Numbered from the stretch's first letter, positions 1-8,622 are shown. The stretch is DNA of 56,114 bases from Leptothrix sp. (in: b-proteobacteria) (GCA_013822265.1 PNKD01000012.1:1-56114); one strand, 5' to 3'. Translations and numbers: made by a program. The notes: generated by a model not told the origin, from the sequence alone.

Positions 1-1
1 T

Positions 2-394
2 TTCAACGTCGAGATCCAGCCGCAGCTCGTGCTGCTGCAGAAGACGCTGCTCAACATCGAGGGCCTGGGCCGCGACCTCGACCCCGAGCTCGACCTGTGG
101 ACGACGGCCAAGCCCTTCCTCGAGCGCTGGATGAACGAGCAGGTGGGCTGGCGCGGCCTGCTGCGGCGGCTGGAACGCGAGGCGCCGGCCTACTCGAAAA
201 TGCTGCCGCAGCTGCCGCGCCTGGTGCACCGGGCGCTGCAGCGCCAGGGTGAACCTGGCGACAACCCGGCGTTGCTGGCGCTGCTGGCCGAACAGCGGCG
301 CACCAACCGCCTGCTGCTGGCGGTGCTGCTGGCGCTGGGCGGCTTTGTGCTGGGCGTGGTGCTGGTGCGGTTCATCGTCGCCTGGCCGGGCTGA
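2..394 (+). CDS. ubiB: UbiB, ubiquinone biosynthesis atypical kinase (C-terminal part)
   Basis: Only the last ~130 codons are present; the 5' end lies outside the window. The reading frame starts at base 2 with [14 protein letters not shown] and continues [17 protein letters not shown], a stretch I recognise from the C-terminal half of UbiB/ABC1 proteins. The family are atypical protein-kinase-like ATPases needed for ubiquinone synthesis at the inner membrane. The tail holds a hydrophobic segment ([19 protein letters not shown]) that fits the C-terminal membrane anchor of UbiB. The kinase-like catalytic residues are upstream and cannot be checked. Next on the same strand is an fmdB-family gene after a 113-base gap. 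Confidence 0.88.
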   Translation, partial: FNVEIQPQLVLLQKTLLNIEGLGRDLDPELDLWTTAKPFLERWMNEQVGWRGLLRRLEREAPAYSKMLPQLPRLVHRALQRQGEPGDNPALLALLAEQRRTNRLLLAVLLALGGFVLGVVLVRFIVAWPG

Positions 395-507
395 AGCCCG
401 CGCCGGGACGAACCGGCGTGGGGGCGGGCTGTCGCTGCCGCGCCGGCGCGGCAACGCGCCCCACCCCGGGCGTCTACAATTCCACCTTTCTAATCAATGG
501 TTTAGCC

Positions 508-858
508 ATGCCCATCTACGCCTACCGTTGCACCCGCTGCGGCCACGCGCAGGACGTGTTGCAGAAGATATCGGACCCGGTGCTCACCGTGTGCCCGACC
601 TGCGGCGAGTCCAGCTTTGCCAAGCAGGTCACTGCGGCGGGTTTCCAACTCAAGGGTTCGGGCTGGTACGTCACCGACTTCCGCGGCGGCAACAAGCCCG
701 AGGGTGACGCCGCCAAGGCCGGCGGCAAGCCGGGCGACGCGGCCGCTCCGTCCGCGCCCGTGGCCGAGACCCAGCCCGCGACGCCGGCTTCGCCTGTTGC
801 CCCAGCCGCCGCCCCGGCGCCGGCCGCCCCGGCGCCGAGCCCGCGCCCGAGCGACTGA
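508..858 (+). CDS. FmdB-family zinc-ribbon protein
   Basis: A 116-residue protein starting MPIYAYRC, the typical opening of FmdB/CxxC_CXXC_SSSS family proteins. Two CxxC knuckles (CTRCG near residue 9 and CPTCG near residue 32) make a predicted zinc ribbon. The second half, from about residue 70, is a low-complexity Ala/Pro tail. I chose the ATG at 508 because the family motif begins there; upstream in-frame codons look non-coding. A TACAAT at 475-480 could be a -10 element, but no clear -35 is visible. Members are often called putative regulatory proteins; the actual role is not established. It sits between ubiB and a DUF502 gene. Its TGA stop coincides with the first bases of an inverted repeat (856-869). 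Confidence 0.85.
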   Translation: MPIYAYRCTRCGHAQDVLQKISDPVLTVCPTCGESSFAKQVTAAGFQLKGSGWYVTDFRGGNKPEGDAAKAGGKPGDAAAPSAPVAETQPATPASPVAPAAAPAPAAPAPSPRPSD

Positions 859-1020
859 GAGCGTGAGAGGCTCTCGTTCATGCCCGCGTATCACACCAAA
901 AAGCACCTGCTCGTCGTCGCAATTGCTCGACATGGCCCGAGCCATGTCTGCGCTTTGCGCCTAGATCAGGCGCCTTTTGGCGCGCTGCTCGGGCACGCCC
1001 GAAGAGCTCTCACGCTCTGA
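856..1020. repeat. 165-bp element bounded by inverted repeats (MITE-like or structured RNA)
   Basis: TGAGAGCGTGAGAG at 856-869 recurs inverted at 1007-1020 (13 of 14 positions), and the similarity extends loosely inward to about 28 bp on each side. Inside are a perfect 8-bp hairpin (GACATGGC / GCCATGTC, 929-948, loop CCGA) and GCGCC / GGCGC (957-972) followed by CTTTT, which resembles a weak terminator. The stretch fills most of the gap between fmdB and the DUF502 gene and holds no convincing ORF. It may be a miniature inverted-repeat element, a terminator array or a structured RNA. Confidence 0.45.
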
Positions 1021-1062
1021 CACCGCCCCCCTTCGACGCGCCGCCCCGAGCCGCTGCCCCCT

Positions 1063-1710
1063 TTGAAGAAATACCTCATCGCAGGCCTGCTGGTCTGGCT
1101 GCCCCTGGCCATCACGATCTGGGTGCTGTCGTGGCTGCTCGGCGCCATGGACGGCGTCTTCGGCTCGCTGCTCTCGGCCACCCAGGCGGTGCTGCCCGAA
1201 TCGGCGCGCAACGGCATCGAGCGCCTGCGCAGCGTGCCCGGCCTCGGTGTGCTGGCGATGGTCGGCGGGCTGCTGCTCACCGGCGTGTTCGCGGCCAACA
1301 TCGTGGGCCAGTGGTGGCTGCGCCAGTGGGACCGCCTGCTCGGCAAGATCCCCATCGTCAAGAGCATCTACAACTCGGTCAAGCAGGTCTCGGACACGCT
1401 GTTCTCGAGCAACGGCAACGCCTTCCGCGAAGCCGTGCTGGTGCAGTACCCGCGCCAGGGCTCGTGGACCATCGCCTTCGTCACCGGCCGTCCCGGCGGC
1501 GAGGTCGCCGAGCGCCTGCCCGGCGAATACGTCAGCGTCTACGTGCCGACCACGCCCAACCCGACCTCGGGCTTCTTCCTGATGATGCCGCGCGCCGACA
1601 TCCTCGAGCTGAAGATGAGCGTCGACGAGGCGCTGAAGTACGTCATTTCGATGGGCGTGGTGGGCCCCGGCGCGGCCTCGGTCGCGCCCGCCGGTGCCCC
1701 CCGAAATTGA
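1063..1710 (+). CDS. DUF502 inner-membrane protein
   Basis: A 215-residue protein that matches the DUF502 family in length and in its opening (KKYLIAGLLVWLPLAITIWVL). Two hydrophobic segments are seen, near residues 5-30 and 65-88, followed by a soluble region. The only start that fits the family N-terminus is TTG at 1063; no ATG or clear Shine-Dalgarno site precedes it. Function is unknown. It lies directly upstream of aspS, an arrangement I recall as common in Burkholderiales, with a 135-base gap that holds no other gene. Confidence 0.85.
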   Translation: MKKYLIAGLLVWLPLAITIWVLSWLLGAMDGVFGSLLSATQAVLPESARNGIERLRSVPGLGVLAMVGGLLLTGVFAANIVGQWWLRQWDRLLGKIPIVKSIYNSVKQVSDTLFSSNGNAFREAVLVQYPRQGSWTIAFVTGRPGGEVAERLPGEYVSVYVPTTPNPTSGFFLMMPRADILELKMSVDEALKYVISMGVVGPGAASVAPAGAPRN

Positions 1711-1845
1711 CCGGGCTGGCACGGTCTCGCAGCCGGCCAGCCCTGTGGCACCGCACCGCGCACGGCGGGGCGGCCGCCGACAAGAGCGCCAACCCCATTC
1801 CCAGGCATCCCAAGAATCCCACGAATCTCCCGCTGGAGTGAAACG

Positions 1846-3636
1846 ATGAGAACCACCTACTGTGGCCTGGTCAGCGAAGCGCTGATGGACCAGACCGTCA
1901 CCCTCATGGGCTGGGCCCACCGCCGCCGCGACCACGGCGGCGTCATCTTCATCGACCTGCGCGACCGCGAAGGCCTGGTGCAGATCGTCTGCGATCCCGA
2001 CCGTGCCGAGATGTTCAAGGTCGCCGAAGGTGTGCGCAACGAGTTCTGCCTGCAGGTCGTGGGCAAGGTGCGCGCGCGGCCCGAGGGCACCGACAACGCC
2101 AACCTCACCAGCGGCAAGGTCGAGGTGCTGTGCCATGAGCTGACCGTGCTCAACGCCAGCGTCACGCCGCCGTTCCCGCTCGACGACGAGAACCTGAGCG
2201 AGACCGTGCGCCTGACGCACCGCGTGCTCGACCTGCGCCGCCCCGAGATGCAGAAGAACCTGCGCCTGCGCTACCGCGTGGCCATCGAGGTGCGCAAGTT
2301 CCTCGACGAGCAGGGTTTCATCGACATCGAGACGCCCATGCTCACCAAGAGCACGCCCGAGGGCGCGCGCGACTACCTCGTGCCCAGCCGCGTGCACGAC
2401 GGCCACTTCTTCGCGCTGCCGCAGAGCCCGCAGCTCTTCAAGCAGCTGCTGATGGTGGCCGGCTTCGACCGCTACTACCAGATCACCAAGTGCTTCCGCG
2501 ACGAGGACCTGCGCGCCGACCGCCAGCCCGAGTTCACGCAGATCGACATCGAAACCTCGTTCCTGGGCGAGGACGAGATCCGTGCCGTCACCGAGGCCAT
2601 GATCCGCACCGTCTTCCGCAAGACCATGGGCGTGGAGCTGCCGGTCTACGCGCAGATGAGCTACGCCGAGGCCATGCACAGGTACGGCAGCGACAAGCCC
2701 GACCTGCGCGTGAAGCTCGAGTTCACCGAGCTCACCGAGGTGATGAAGACGGTGGACTTCAAGGTCTTCAGCGGCCCCGCGACGACGCCGGGCGGCCGTG
2801 TCGTGGCGCTGCGCGTGCCGGGCGGCGCCGAGATGAGCCGCGGCGAGATCGACGCCTACACCGAGTTCGTCAAGATCTACGGTGCCAAGGGCCTGGCCTG
2901 GATCAAGGTCAACGACGCCGGCAAGGGCCGCGAAGGGCTGCAGAGCCCGGTGGTGAAGAACCTGCACGACGCCGCCATCGCAGAGATCATCGCGCGCACC
3001 GGCGCCTGCAACGGCGACCTGCTGTTCTTCGGCGCCGACAAGGCCAAGGTGGTCAACGACGCCATCGGCGCGCTGCGCCTGAAGGTGGGCTTGAGCGAGT
3101 TCGGCCGCAACCACGGCCTCTTCGAGGACAAGTGGGCGCCGATGTGGGTGGTCGACTTCCCGATGTTCGAGTACGACGAGGATGCCAAGCGCTGGAACGC
3201 CGTGCACCACCCGTTCACGGCGCCCAAGGACGGCCACGACGAGCTGATGAAGACCGACCCCGGGGCCTGCATCGCCAAGGCCTACGACATGGTGCTCAAC
3301 GGCTGGGAGATCGGCGGCGGCTCGGTGCGTATCCACCGTGCCGACGTGCAGGCGCGTGTCTTCGAGGCGCTGAACATCACGCCGCAGGAGCAGCGTGTGA
3401 AGTTCGGCTTCCTGCTCGACGCGCTGCAGTACGGCGCGCCGCCGCACGGCGGCCTGGCCTTCGGCCTCGACCGCATCGCCACGCTGATGACCGGCGCCGA
3501 GAGCATCCGCGACGTCATCGCCTTCCCGAAGACGCAGCGCGCGCAGTGCCTGCTGACGGGCGCGCCGAGCTTCGTCGACGAAGGGCAGTTGCGCGAGCTG
3601 CATATCCGGTTGCGCAACCCGACGCCGGTGGCCTGA
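1846..3636 (+). CDS. aspS: Aspartyl-tRNA synthetase, probably non-discriminating
   Basis: A 596-residue class II aminoacyl-tRNA synthetase of bacterial AspRS size. An N-terminal OB-fold anticodon-binding domain ([15 protein letters not shown]) is followed by the catalytic core with motif 2 ([18 protein letters not shown]), the GAD insert and motif 3 ([13 protein letters not shown]). It attaches Asp to tRNA-Asp. His30 in RRRDHGG matches the position where non-discriminating enzymes such as that of Pseudomonas carry His and E. coli AspRS carries Leu, so it may also charge tRNA-Asn for GatCAB; this is inference from one residue. The ATG at 1846 has GGAG about ten bases upstream. Two hairpins follow the stop. 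Confidence 0.97.
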   Translation: MRTTYCGLVSEALMDQTVTLMGWAHRRRDHGGVIFIDLRDREGLVQIVCDPDRAEMFKVAEGVRNEFCLQVVGKVRARPEGTDNANLTSGKVEVLCHELTVLNASVTPPFPLDDENLSETVRLTHRVLDLRRPEMQKNLRLRYRVAIEVRKFLDEQGFIDIETPMLTKSTPEGARDYLVPSRVHDGHFFALPQSPQLFKQLLMVAGFDRYYQITKCFRDEDLRADRQPEFTQIDIETSFLGEDEIRAVTEAMIRTVFRKTMGVELPVYAQMSYAEAMHRYGSDKPDLRVKLEFTELTEVMKTVDFKVFSGPATTPGGRVVALRVPGGAEMSRGEIDAYTEFVKIYGAKGLAWIKVNDAGKGREGLQSPVVKNLHDAAIAEIIARTGACNGDLLFFGADKAKVVNDAIGALRLKVGLSEFGRNHGLFEDKWAPMWVVDFPMFEYDEDAKRWNAVHHPFTAPKDGHDELMKTDPGACIAKAYDMVLNGWEIGGGSVRIHRADVQARVFEALNITPQEQRVKFGFLLDALQYGAPPHGGLAFGLDRIATLMTGAESIRDVIAFPKTQRAQCLLTGAPSFVDEGQLRELHIRLRNPTPVA

Positions 3637-3640
3637 CGGG

Positions 3641-3661
3641 CAGGGCGGTCGAATCGCCCTG
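3641..3661 (+). terminator. Hairpin just after aspS
   Basis: CAGGGCG (3641-3647) pairs perfectly with CGCCCTG (3655-3661) around a 7-base loop, starting four bases after the aspS stop. It has no T-tract of its own and is the first of two tandem hairpins. Confidence 0.45.
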
Positions 3662-3670
3662 CGGCAGAAT

Positions 3671-3700
3671 CAAAGGGCGCAATTTGCGCCCTTTGTCCTT
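3671..3700 (+). terminator. Probable intrinsic terminator of aspS
   Basis: A perfect 10-bp stem, CAAAGGGCGC (3671-3680) and GCGCCCTTTG (3686-3695), with loop AATTT, followed by TCCTT. It is the second hairpin after aspS and ends 10-15 bases before the nudB start. The stem is symmetrical, so it could act on either strand. Confidence 0.6.
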
Positions 3701-3709
3701 GTTGCCGAC

Positions 3710-4174
3710 GTGAACGAGCCCCGCCCCTCCAAGATTCCGCGTTCGGTGCTGGTGGTCATCCACACGCCGGCGCTCGAGGTGCTGCTGATCGAGCGCGCCG
3801 ACAGGCCCGGCTACTGGCAAAGCGTCACCGGCTCGCTGGATGCCGAGGATGAACCCCTGGAAACCACCGCGCGGCGCGAGGTGCTGGAGGAAACGGGCAT
3901 CGATGTCGACGCCGTCGGCGGCGTGCTGCGCGACTGGCGGCAGCACAACGTCTACGAGATCTATCCCACCTGGCGCCACCGCTACGCGGCTGACGTCACC
4001 CACAACACCGAGCACGTGTTCGGCCTCACGGTGCCCGCCGGCACGCCGGTGGCGCTGAACCCGCGCGAACACCTGTCCCATGCCTGGCTGCCCTGGGCCG
4101 AAGCCGCCGCGCGCTGCTTTTCGCCCAGCAACGCCGAGGCCATCCGCCGTCTGCCCGTGACGGCACGCCCATGA
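3710..4174 (+). CDS. nudB: NudB-like Nudix hydrolase (dihydroneopterin triphosphate diphosphatase)
   Basis: A 154-residue Nudix protein. The Nudix box is visible as GSLDAEDEP...ARREVLEETGI near residues 42-66; the REVLEETG core is intact, with one extra residue in the first loop compared with E. coli NudB. The family removes pyrophosphate from dihydroneopterin triphosphate in folate synthesis. Start is GTG at 3710 (MNEPRPSKIPRSVLVVIHT). The stop overlaps the next gene's ATG as ATGA (4171-4174), so nudB, the endonuclease-like gene and clsB are translationally coupled, an arrangement typical of this group. Assignment as NudB rather than another Nudix enzyme rests on synteny and overall resemblance. 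Confidence 0.85.
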   Translation: MNEPRPSKIPRSVLVVIHTPALEVLLIERADRPGYWQSVTGSLDAEDEPLETTARREVLEETGIDVDAVGGVLRDWRQHNVYEIYPTWRHRYAADVTHNTEHVFGLTVPAGTPVALNPREHLSHAWLPWAEAAARCFSPSNAEAIRRLPVTARP

Positions 4175-5007
4175 CGCTGAACCCGCTGAACTCCTCGCAG
4201 CTGCCGCCGCACACCGGCTTCGCCGGCCTGCGCGTGGCCACCTACAACATCCACAAGGGCGTGCGCGGCGTCGGCCCGCGCAAGCGGCTGGAGATCCACA
4301 ACCTCGGGATGGCCGTCGAGGCGCTCGACGCCGACCTCGTGTTCCTGCAGGAAGTGCGCGCCTTTCACACGCGCGAGGCGCGCCGCTTCGAGCGCACCAG
4401 CTTCGGCTGGCCGACGCAGGGCCAGGCCGAGTTCCTGGCGCCCGACGGCTACGAGGTGGCCTACCGCAGCAACGCCGTGACGCGCCACGGCGAGCACGGC
4501 AATGCGCTGCTGTCGCGCTGGCCCATGGGTGACGTCGGCCACCACGACGTCAGCGACCACCGCTTCGAGCAGCGCGGCCTGCTGCACGTGCCGGTGTCGT
4601 GGAACGGCGCCACCGTGCACGCCGTGGTCGTGCACTTCGGCCTCGTGCACCGCAGCCGCGTGCGCCAGGTGCAGCGCCTGGCGCGCTTCATCGAGTCGGC
4701 CGTGCCGGCCGGCGAGATGGTGGTGGTGGCCGGCGACTTCAACGACTGGGGCGAGCGCCTGGACGAGCCGATGGCCGAACTCGGGCTGCATCGCGCCGCG
4801 GCGCCGGGCGCGCGCCGCGGCGAGAGCTGCACCTTCCCGTCGCTGGCGCCGGTGTTCGCGCTCGACCGCTTCTACGTGCGCGGCCTGGCCTGCCGCTCGA
4901 CCATGGTGCCGCGCGGCAGCACCTGGGCGCGCATGTCCGACCACCTGCCGCTGGTGGCCGAGCTCGTGCTGGCCGGGCACCACGCAGCGCACGGCGGCCT
5001 GCCGTGA
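4171..5007 (+). CDS. Endonuclease/exonuclease/phosphatase-family protein (YbhP-like)
   Basis: A 278-residue protein of the EEP fold. Family motifs are present: RVATYNIHKG near residue 22, FLQEVR near residue 57, the metal-binding GDFNDW near residue 189 and the C-terminal SDHLPLVAEL. These provide the Asn, Glu, Asp and His used for metal-dependent phosphodiester hydrolysis. The gene overlaps nudB upstream (ATGA) and clsB downstream (GTGA). In E. coli ybhP likewise lies beside clsB, which suggests a link to phospholipid metabolism, but the substrate is not known. Confidence 0.88.
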   Translation: MTLNPLNSSQLPPHTGFAGLRVATYNIHKGVRGVGPRKRLEIHNLGMAVEALDADLVFLQEVRAFHTREARRFERTSFGWPTQGQAEFLAPDGYEVAYRSNAVTRHGEHGNALLSRWPMGDVGHHDVSDHRFEQRGLLHVPVSWNGATVHAVVVHFGLVHRSRVRQVQRLARFIESAVPAGEMVVVAGDFNDWGERLDEPMAELGLHRAAAPGARRGESCTFPSLAPVFALDRFYVRGLACRSTMVPRGSTWARMSDHLPLVAELVLAGHHAAHGGLP

Positions 5008-6365
5008 AGCCTCTGGCCGACGTGGGCCGCCTGCGAGGCTGGGCCGCCGTGCCCGCGCCGCGCTACGTCGGCGGCAACCAGGTCGACCTGCTGCAGGGCG
5101 GCGACGAGCTCTTTCCGCGCATGCGCGCGGCCATCGCGCTGGCCACGCGCGAGGTCTGGATGGCCACCTACATCTTCCACGACGACCCGGCGTCGACGAC
5201 GCTGGCCGTGGCGCTGAAGGAGGCCGCCGGCCGCGGCGTCGCGGTGCACCTCGTCGTCGACGGCTTCGGCACCATGGCCGCGCTGCCGCGCGTGCGCGCG
5301 CTGTTCGCCGACAGCGGCGTGCGGCTCGAGGTCTTCCGGCCGCTGGACCGCTGGTACGCCTGGCTGCAGCCCGGGCAGTTGCGCCGCCTGCACCAGAAGC
5401 TGTGCGTGTGCGACGAGCGGCTGGCCTTCGTCGGCGGCATCAACATCATCGACGACCGCCACGACCTCCACCACGGCTGGACCGACACGCCGCGGCTGGA
5501 CTACGCGGTCGCGCTGCAGGGCCCGGTGGCCGAGCACGTGCATGCCACGGCGCGCGCGATGTGGGCGCGCGCCCACCTGTGGCGGGGCTGGCGCGACGAG
5601 GTCAGGGAACTGGCGCGCAGCCCGCAGCCGGTGAAGAAGGCGATGACCATCGTGCGCGAACTGCGCGGCCAGGTGCCGACGCAGTCGCAGTCGCAGTCGC
5701 AGTCGCAGTCGCAGTCGCAGCCGCAGTCGCAGTTGCAGTTGCAGTTGCAGGAGGGGCCGGGCGAGGCCGCCCCCGCCGAGGCCGCCGGCCGCGTCACCGC
5801 CGCCTTCCTGGTGCGCGACAACCTGCGCCAGCGCCGCGCCATCGAGCGCAGCTACGTCGAGGCCATCCGCCATTCGCGCCGCCGTGTCGACCTCGCCGTG
5901 CCCTACTTCTACCCGGGCCGCGCCTTCCGCCGCGCGCTGCGCCAGGCGGCGCGGCGCGGCGTGCAGGTGCGGCTGCTGCTGCAGGGCAAGGTCGACTACC
6001 GCATCGCCGCGCTGGCCGCGCGTGCGCTGTACGACGAGCTGCGCACGCACGGCGTGCGCATCTACGAGTACACGCCGGCCTTCCTGCACGCCAAGGTGGC
6101 GGTGGTCGACGACGACTGGGCCACCGTGGGCAGCAGCAACATCGACCCGCTGAGCCTGCTGCTCAACCTCGAGGCCAATGTCGTGGTGCGCGACGCCGGA
6201 TTTGCCGCCGCACTGGCGCAGCGCCTGCAGCAGGCCTTCGACCTCTCGCAAGAGGTGGTGGGTGCGCCGGTGCGCACCGGCTGGCGCCACTGGCTGCACC
6301 GCGGCGTGGTGGCCTGGATCGCCCACCTCTACCTGCGCCTGGCCGGCATCACCGGCCGGTATTGA
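5004..6365 (+). CDS. clsB: Cardiolipin synthase ClsB
   Basis: A 453-residue phospholipase-D-superfamily protein with two HKD motifs: HQKLCVCD at about residue 129 and HAKVAVVD at about residue 362, each followed by GG/GS-N as expected. ClsB condenses phosphatidyl groups into cardiolipin at the inner membrane and lacks the N-terminal membrane helices of ClsA, as here. Start is GTG at 5004, overlapping the upstream stop. It is about 40 residues longer than E. coli ClsB, largely because of a Gln-Ser/Gln-Leu linker at about residues 227-249 encoded by a hexanucleotide repeat. A palindromic repeat follows the stop directly. Confidence 0.92.
   Translation: MKPLADVGRLRGWAAVPAPRYVGGNQVDLLQGGDELFPRMRAAIALATREVWMATYIFHDDPASTTLAVALKEAAGRGVAVHLVVDGFGTMAALPRVRALFADSGVRLEVFRPLDRWYAWLQPGQLRRLHQKLCVCDERLAFVGGINIIDDRHDLHHGWTDTPRLDYAVALQGPVAEHVHATARAMWARAHLWRGWRDEVRELARSPQPVKKAMTIVRELRGQVPTQSQSQSQSQSQSQPQSQLQLQLQEGPGEAAPAEAAGRVTAAFLVRDNLRQRRAIERSYVEAIRHSRRRVDLAVPYFYPGRAFRRALRQAARRGVQVRLLLQGKVDYRIAALAARALYDELRTHGVRIYEYTPAFLHAKVAVVDDDWATVGSSNIDPLSLLLNLEANVVVRDAGFAAALAQRLQQAFDLSQEVVGAPVRTGWRHWLHRGVVAWIAHLYLRLAGITGRY
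5682..5750 (+). repeat. In-frame CAGTCG/CAGTTG hexanucleotide repeat within clsB
   Basis: About 11 tandem 6-base units, mainly CAGTCG with one CAGCCG and ending in CAGTTG, coding for alternating Gln-Ser then Gln-Leu dipeptides between the two HKD half-domains. Because the unit is 6 bp, gain or loss of units keeps the frame and only changes linker length. Confidence 0.9.
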
Positions 6366-6367
6366 TG

Positions 6368-6455
6368 GCCCACCCCCGAAGCGGCTACGCCGCTCCCCCT
6401 CGAGGGGGCGGCGCCTGCGGCCCGGCGGAGCCGGTTCCGCAGCACCCGCTCGATC
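6368..6455 (+). repeat. Dispersed GC-rich palindromic repeat, copy A
   Basis: It begins right after the clsB stop: CCCACCCCCGAAGCG, a palindrome CCCCCTCGAGGGGG, then CCCGGCGGAGCCGGTTCCGC. The same order of blocks occurs at 26865-26945 (same strand) and 20104-20192 (opposite strand). All copies touch a stop codon, so a role as a transcription end or mRNA-stabilising element is plausible. Confidence 0.75.
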
Positions 6456-6488
6456 GGCCGCGCTGCTGGCGCCCCATGGGCCTTGGTC

Positions 6489-6812
6489 ATGGTTGACGAC
6501 TTGATCGTGCAGCGGCCCGAGGGGCTGTACTGCCCGCCCGGCAACTTCCACATCGACCCCTGGCGGCCGGTGGCGCGCGCCGTGGTCACCCATGCCCACG
6601 CCGACCACGCGCGGCGCGGCCATGGCGCCTGCCTGGCCACCGCCGTCAGTGCCGGCGTGCTGCGCGCGCGGCTGGGCTACAGCTTGGGCAAGGCGCAGCG
6701 GCTGCCGGCCGGCGTGCGGGCGGGTGTAGACGCCGGCATCGGCCCGATCGTCGTGCACGGTGCGGTCGAGCCGCTGAACCAGGCCTACCGTGCCGCCGGT
6801 GTGGCGTTGCCG
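6489..6812 (+). pseudogene. Ligase-associated DNA exonuclease, internally deleted remnant
   Basis: The N-terminus (VDDLIVQRPEGLYCPPGNF) and the metallo-beta-lactamase motif THAHADH match ligase-associated (mRNA 3'-end-processing-like) exonucleases, which normally run to about 340 residues. Here, after residue ~63 (RARLG), the sequence jumps in frame to the family's C-terminal region (YSLGKAQR, then GPIVVHGAVEPLNQAYRAAG). Most of the catalytic core is missing and the end runs into the 3' end of the opposite-strand MFS gene. ATG 6489 is the natural start. With the eroded ligase at 8623-9792 it is a relic of a two-gene repair module. Confidence 0.75.
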
Positions 6813-8008
6813 CCACCGCCGCCTGAACGCCAGCGGTTCCAGCCCAGCGCGGCCAGCGTCAGCAGCGCAAACGCGGCACCGGCACCGAAGGTCCAGGCCG
6901 AGCCCAGGCGGTCCCACAGCAGGCCGGCGATGACGCTGGCCAGCAGCATCGCCACGCCGCTGGCGAGGTTGAACAGGCCGAAGGCGGTGCCGCGCAACTC
7001 GGCCGGCGCCTGCTGCGCCACCATGGCCGCCAGCAGGCCCTGTGTCATGCCCATGTGCATGCCCCACAGCGCCACGCCCAGCAGCAGCGTGGGCCAGCCA
7101 TCGGCCATGGCCAGTGCCGCGTCGGCCGCCACCAGCACGGCCAGGCCGCCGGCCAGCAGCTTGCCGTGGCTCACCGTGTCGGACAGCTTGCCGAAGGGAT
7201 AGGCCGATGCGGCGTAGACGAGGTTCATCGCCACCATCACCAGCGGCACCCAGGCCATGGCTACGCCCAGCTGCTGCGCACGCAGCACCAGGAAGGCCTC
7301 GCTGAAGCGCGCCAGCGTGAACACCGCGCCGATGGCGACGACACGCCAGTAGGCCGCGGGCAGGCGTGCCAGCGCCTCGCGGCGGATGGGGCTCACTGCC
7401 ACGCGGTGTGCGGGCAGCGGCGGCTCGTGCACGCCGAAGAACAGCAGCGCCACGGCCAGCGCGCCCGGCACCACCGCCACCCAGAACACGGCGCGGAAGT
7501 CGTTGGCCCACAGCAGCATCAGCGCGGTGGCCAGCAGCGGGCCGAGGAAAGCGCCCACGGTGTCCAGCGACTGGCGCAGCCCGTAGGCCGCGCCGCGCAC
7601 CGCCGCGGGCGTGATGTCGGCCAGCAGCGCGTCGCGCGGCGCGCCGCGGATGCCCTTGCCGACGCGGTCGACAAGACGCGCCGCCGCCACCACGCCCACG
7701 CCGCCGGCGATGGCGAAGAAGGGCTTGCTGAAGGCCCCCATCGCGTAGCCCAGCACCGTCAGTCCCTTGCGCCGGCCCAGCCAGTCGCTGAGCATGCCCG
7801 AGAAGACCTTGACCACCAGCGCCGTCGCCTCGGCGATGCCCTCGATCACGCCGACCAGGAACACGCTGATGCCCAGCGTGCCGACCAGGAACATCGGCAG
7901 CAGGCTGTGCACCATCTCCGACGACAGGTCCATCAGCATGCTGACGAAACCCAGCACCCACACGCCGGCAGGCAGGGCGGGGCGGGCGCCCGCGGCTGGG
8001 GATCTCAT
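6785..8008 (-). CDS. MFS transporter
   Basis: A 407-residue, very hydrophobic protein with about 12 predicted membrane segments. The major-facilitator loop motif is seen in the 2-3 loop (GMLSDWLGRRKGL) and again after the midpoint (GKLSDTVSHGK). The opening WVLGFVSMLMDLSSEMVHSLLP resembles a group of uncharacterised MFS permeases, with RVGKGIRGAPRDALLAD near residue 115. The substrate cannot be told. ATG at 8008. The gene lies between the exonuclease and ligase remnants on the opposite strand and 38 bases after the small OmpA-like gene, with which it probably forms a minus-strand unit. Confidence 0.9.
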   Translation of the reverse strand: MRSPAAGARPALPAGVWVLGFVSMLMDLSSEMVHSLLPMFLVGTLGISVFLVGVIEGIAEATALVVKVFSGMLSDWLGRRKGLTVLGYAMGAFSKPFFAIAGGVGVVAAARLVDRVGKGIRGAPRDALLADITPAAVRGAAYGLRQSLDTVGAFLGPLLATALMLLWANDFRAVFWVAVVPGALAVALLFFGVHEPPLPAHRVAVSPIRREALARLPAAYWRVVAIGAVFTLARFSEAFLVLRAQQLGVAMAWVPLVMVAMNLVYAASAYPFGKLSDTVSHGKLLAGGLAVLVAADAALAMADGWPTLLLGVALWGMHMGMTQGLLAAMVAQQAPAELRGTAFGLFNLASGVAMLLASVIAGLLWDRLGSAWTFGAGAAFALLTLAALGWNRWRSGGGGGNATPAAR

Positions 8009-8046
8009 GTCAGCGCCACCACGCCGCTGCGCCCAGGCACGGTTGC

Positions 8047-8550
8047 TCAGTCGTTGGCCGGGCGGCCGATCAGCTGCACGTCGAGCCGCGGCTCGGTGAG
8101 CTTGGGGTCGACCCGGCTCTCGACGAAGATGCGCTTGGGGTCGATGCCGCGGTCGGTGAGGTAGCTGCGCAGCGCCTGCAGCCGCGCCGGCGTGAGGTCG
8201 CGTTCACCCTGGCCGCTGCCGTCGATCTGCCACGGCCCCACCGGCACCAGCAGCGCCACCTCGACCTGCAGGCCCAGCGCGTTGAGGATGAGGTCGGTGA
8301 GCTGCGCGCGTGCGCTGTCGGTGAGCTGGTCGCCCTTGAACAGCCCGCGTGCCGGCAGCGAGACGGTGCGCGTCTTTTCCTTGTCGTCGGCCAGCGGCTT
8401 GGGCAGGGGCGCCACCGGCTTGTCGCCCGGCGCTGCCCCGACCCGGCCCGCGCCCAGCAGCAGCGCGCACGCGAGCAGTGCGGGGGCCAACAGCGCGGCG
8501 TGCACGGTGGCGTCGGCGGTTCCGAGCCTCGGGACGGCAGGCTTGAGCAT
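8047..8550 (-). CDS. Secreted OmpA-like small protein
   Basis: A 167-residue protein starting at ATG 8550, preceded by GGAAG. The N-terminus looks like a signal peptide ending near AGRVGA|APGDK (about residue 40). The C-terminal half (LTDSARAQLTDLILN, ERDLTPARLQALRSYLTDRGIDPKRIFVES, LDVQLIGRP) has the layout of an OmpA/MotB peptidoglycan-binding domain, where residues after a turn define the partner periplasmic helix. Resemblance is partial and the NxxDxxG-type core is not clear, so function is uncertain. It precedes the MFS gene on the same strand and is divergent from the ligase remnant. Confidence 0.65.
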   Translation of the reverse strand: MLKPAVPRLGTADATVHAALLAPALLACALLLGAGRVGAAPGDKPVAPLPKPLADDKEKTRTVSLPARGLFKGDQLTDSARAQLTDLILNALGLQVEVALLVPVGPWQIDGSGQGERDLTPARLQALRSYLTDRGIDPKRIFVESRVDPKLTEPRLDVQLIGRPAND

Positions 8551-8622
8551 GCGGCTTCCTTTCAGACGAGAGGGCATTGTGGCGGTTCCGGCGCGCGCCT
8601 GCGCGGCAGGCATCATGCCGCC

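Noticed and set aside
961..3603. 880-codon open frame on the minus strand across DUF502 and aspS
   Set aside because: His/Ala/Arg/Val-rich low-complexity translation typical of the antisense of GC-rich genes; aspS on the plus strand is unambiguous.
4872..7961. 1029-codon open frame on the minus strand across clsB and the MFS gene
   Set aside because: It overlaps two real genes in other frames and has no family resemblance.
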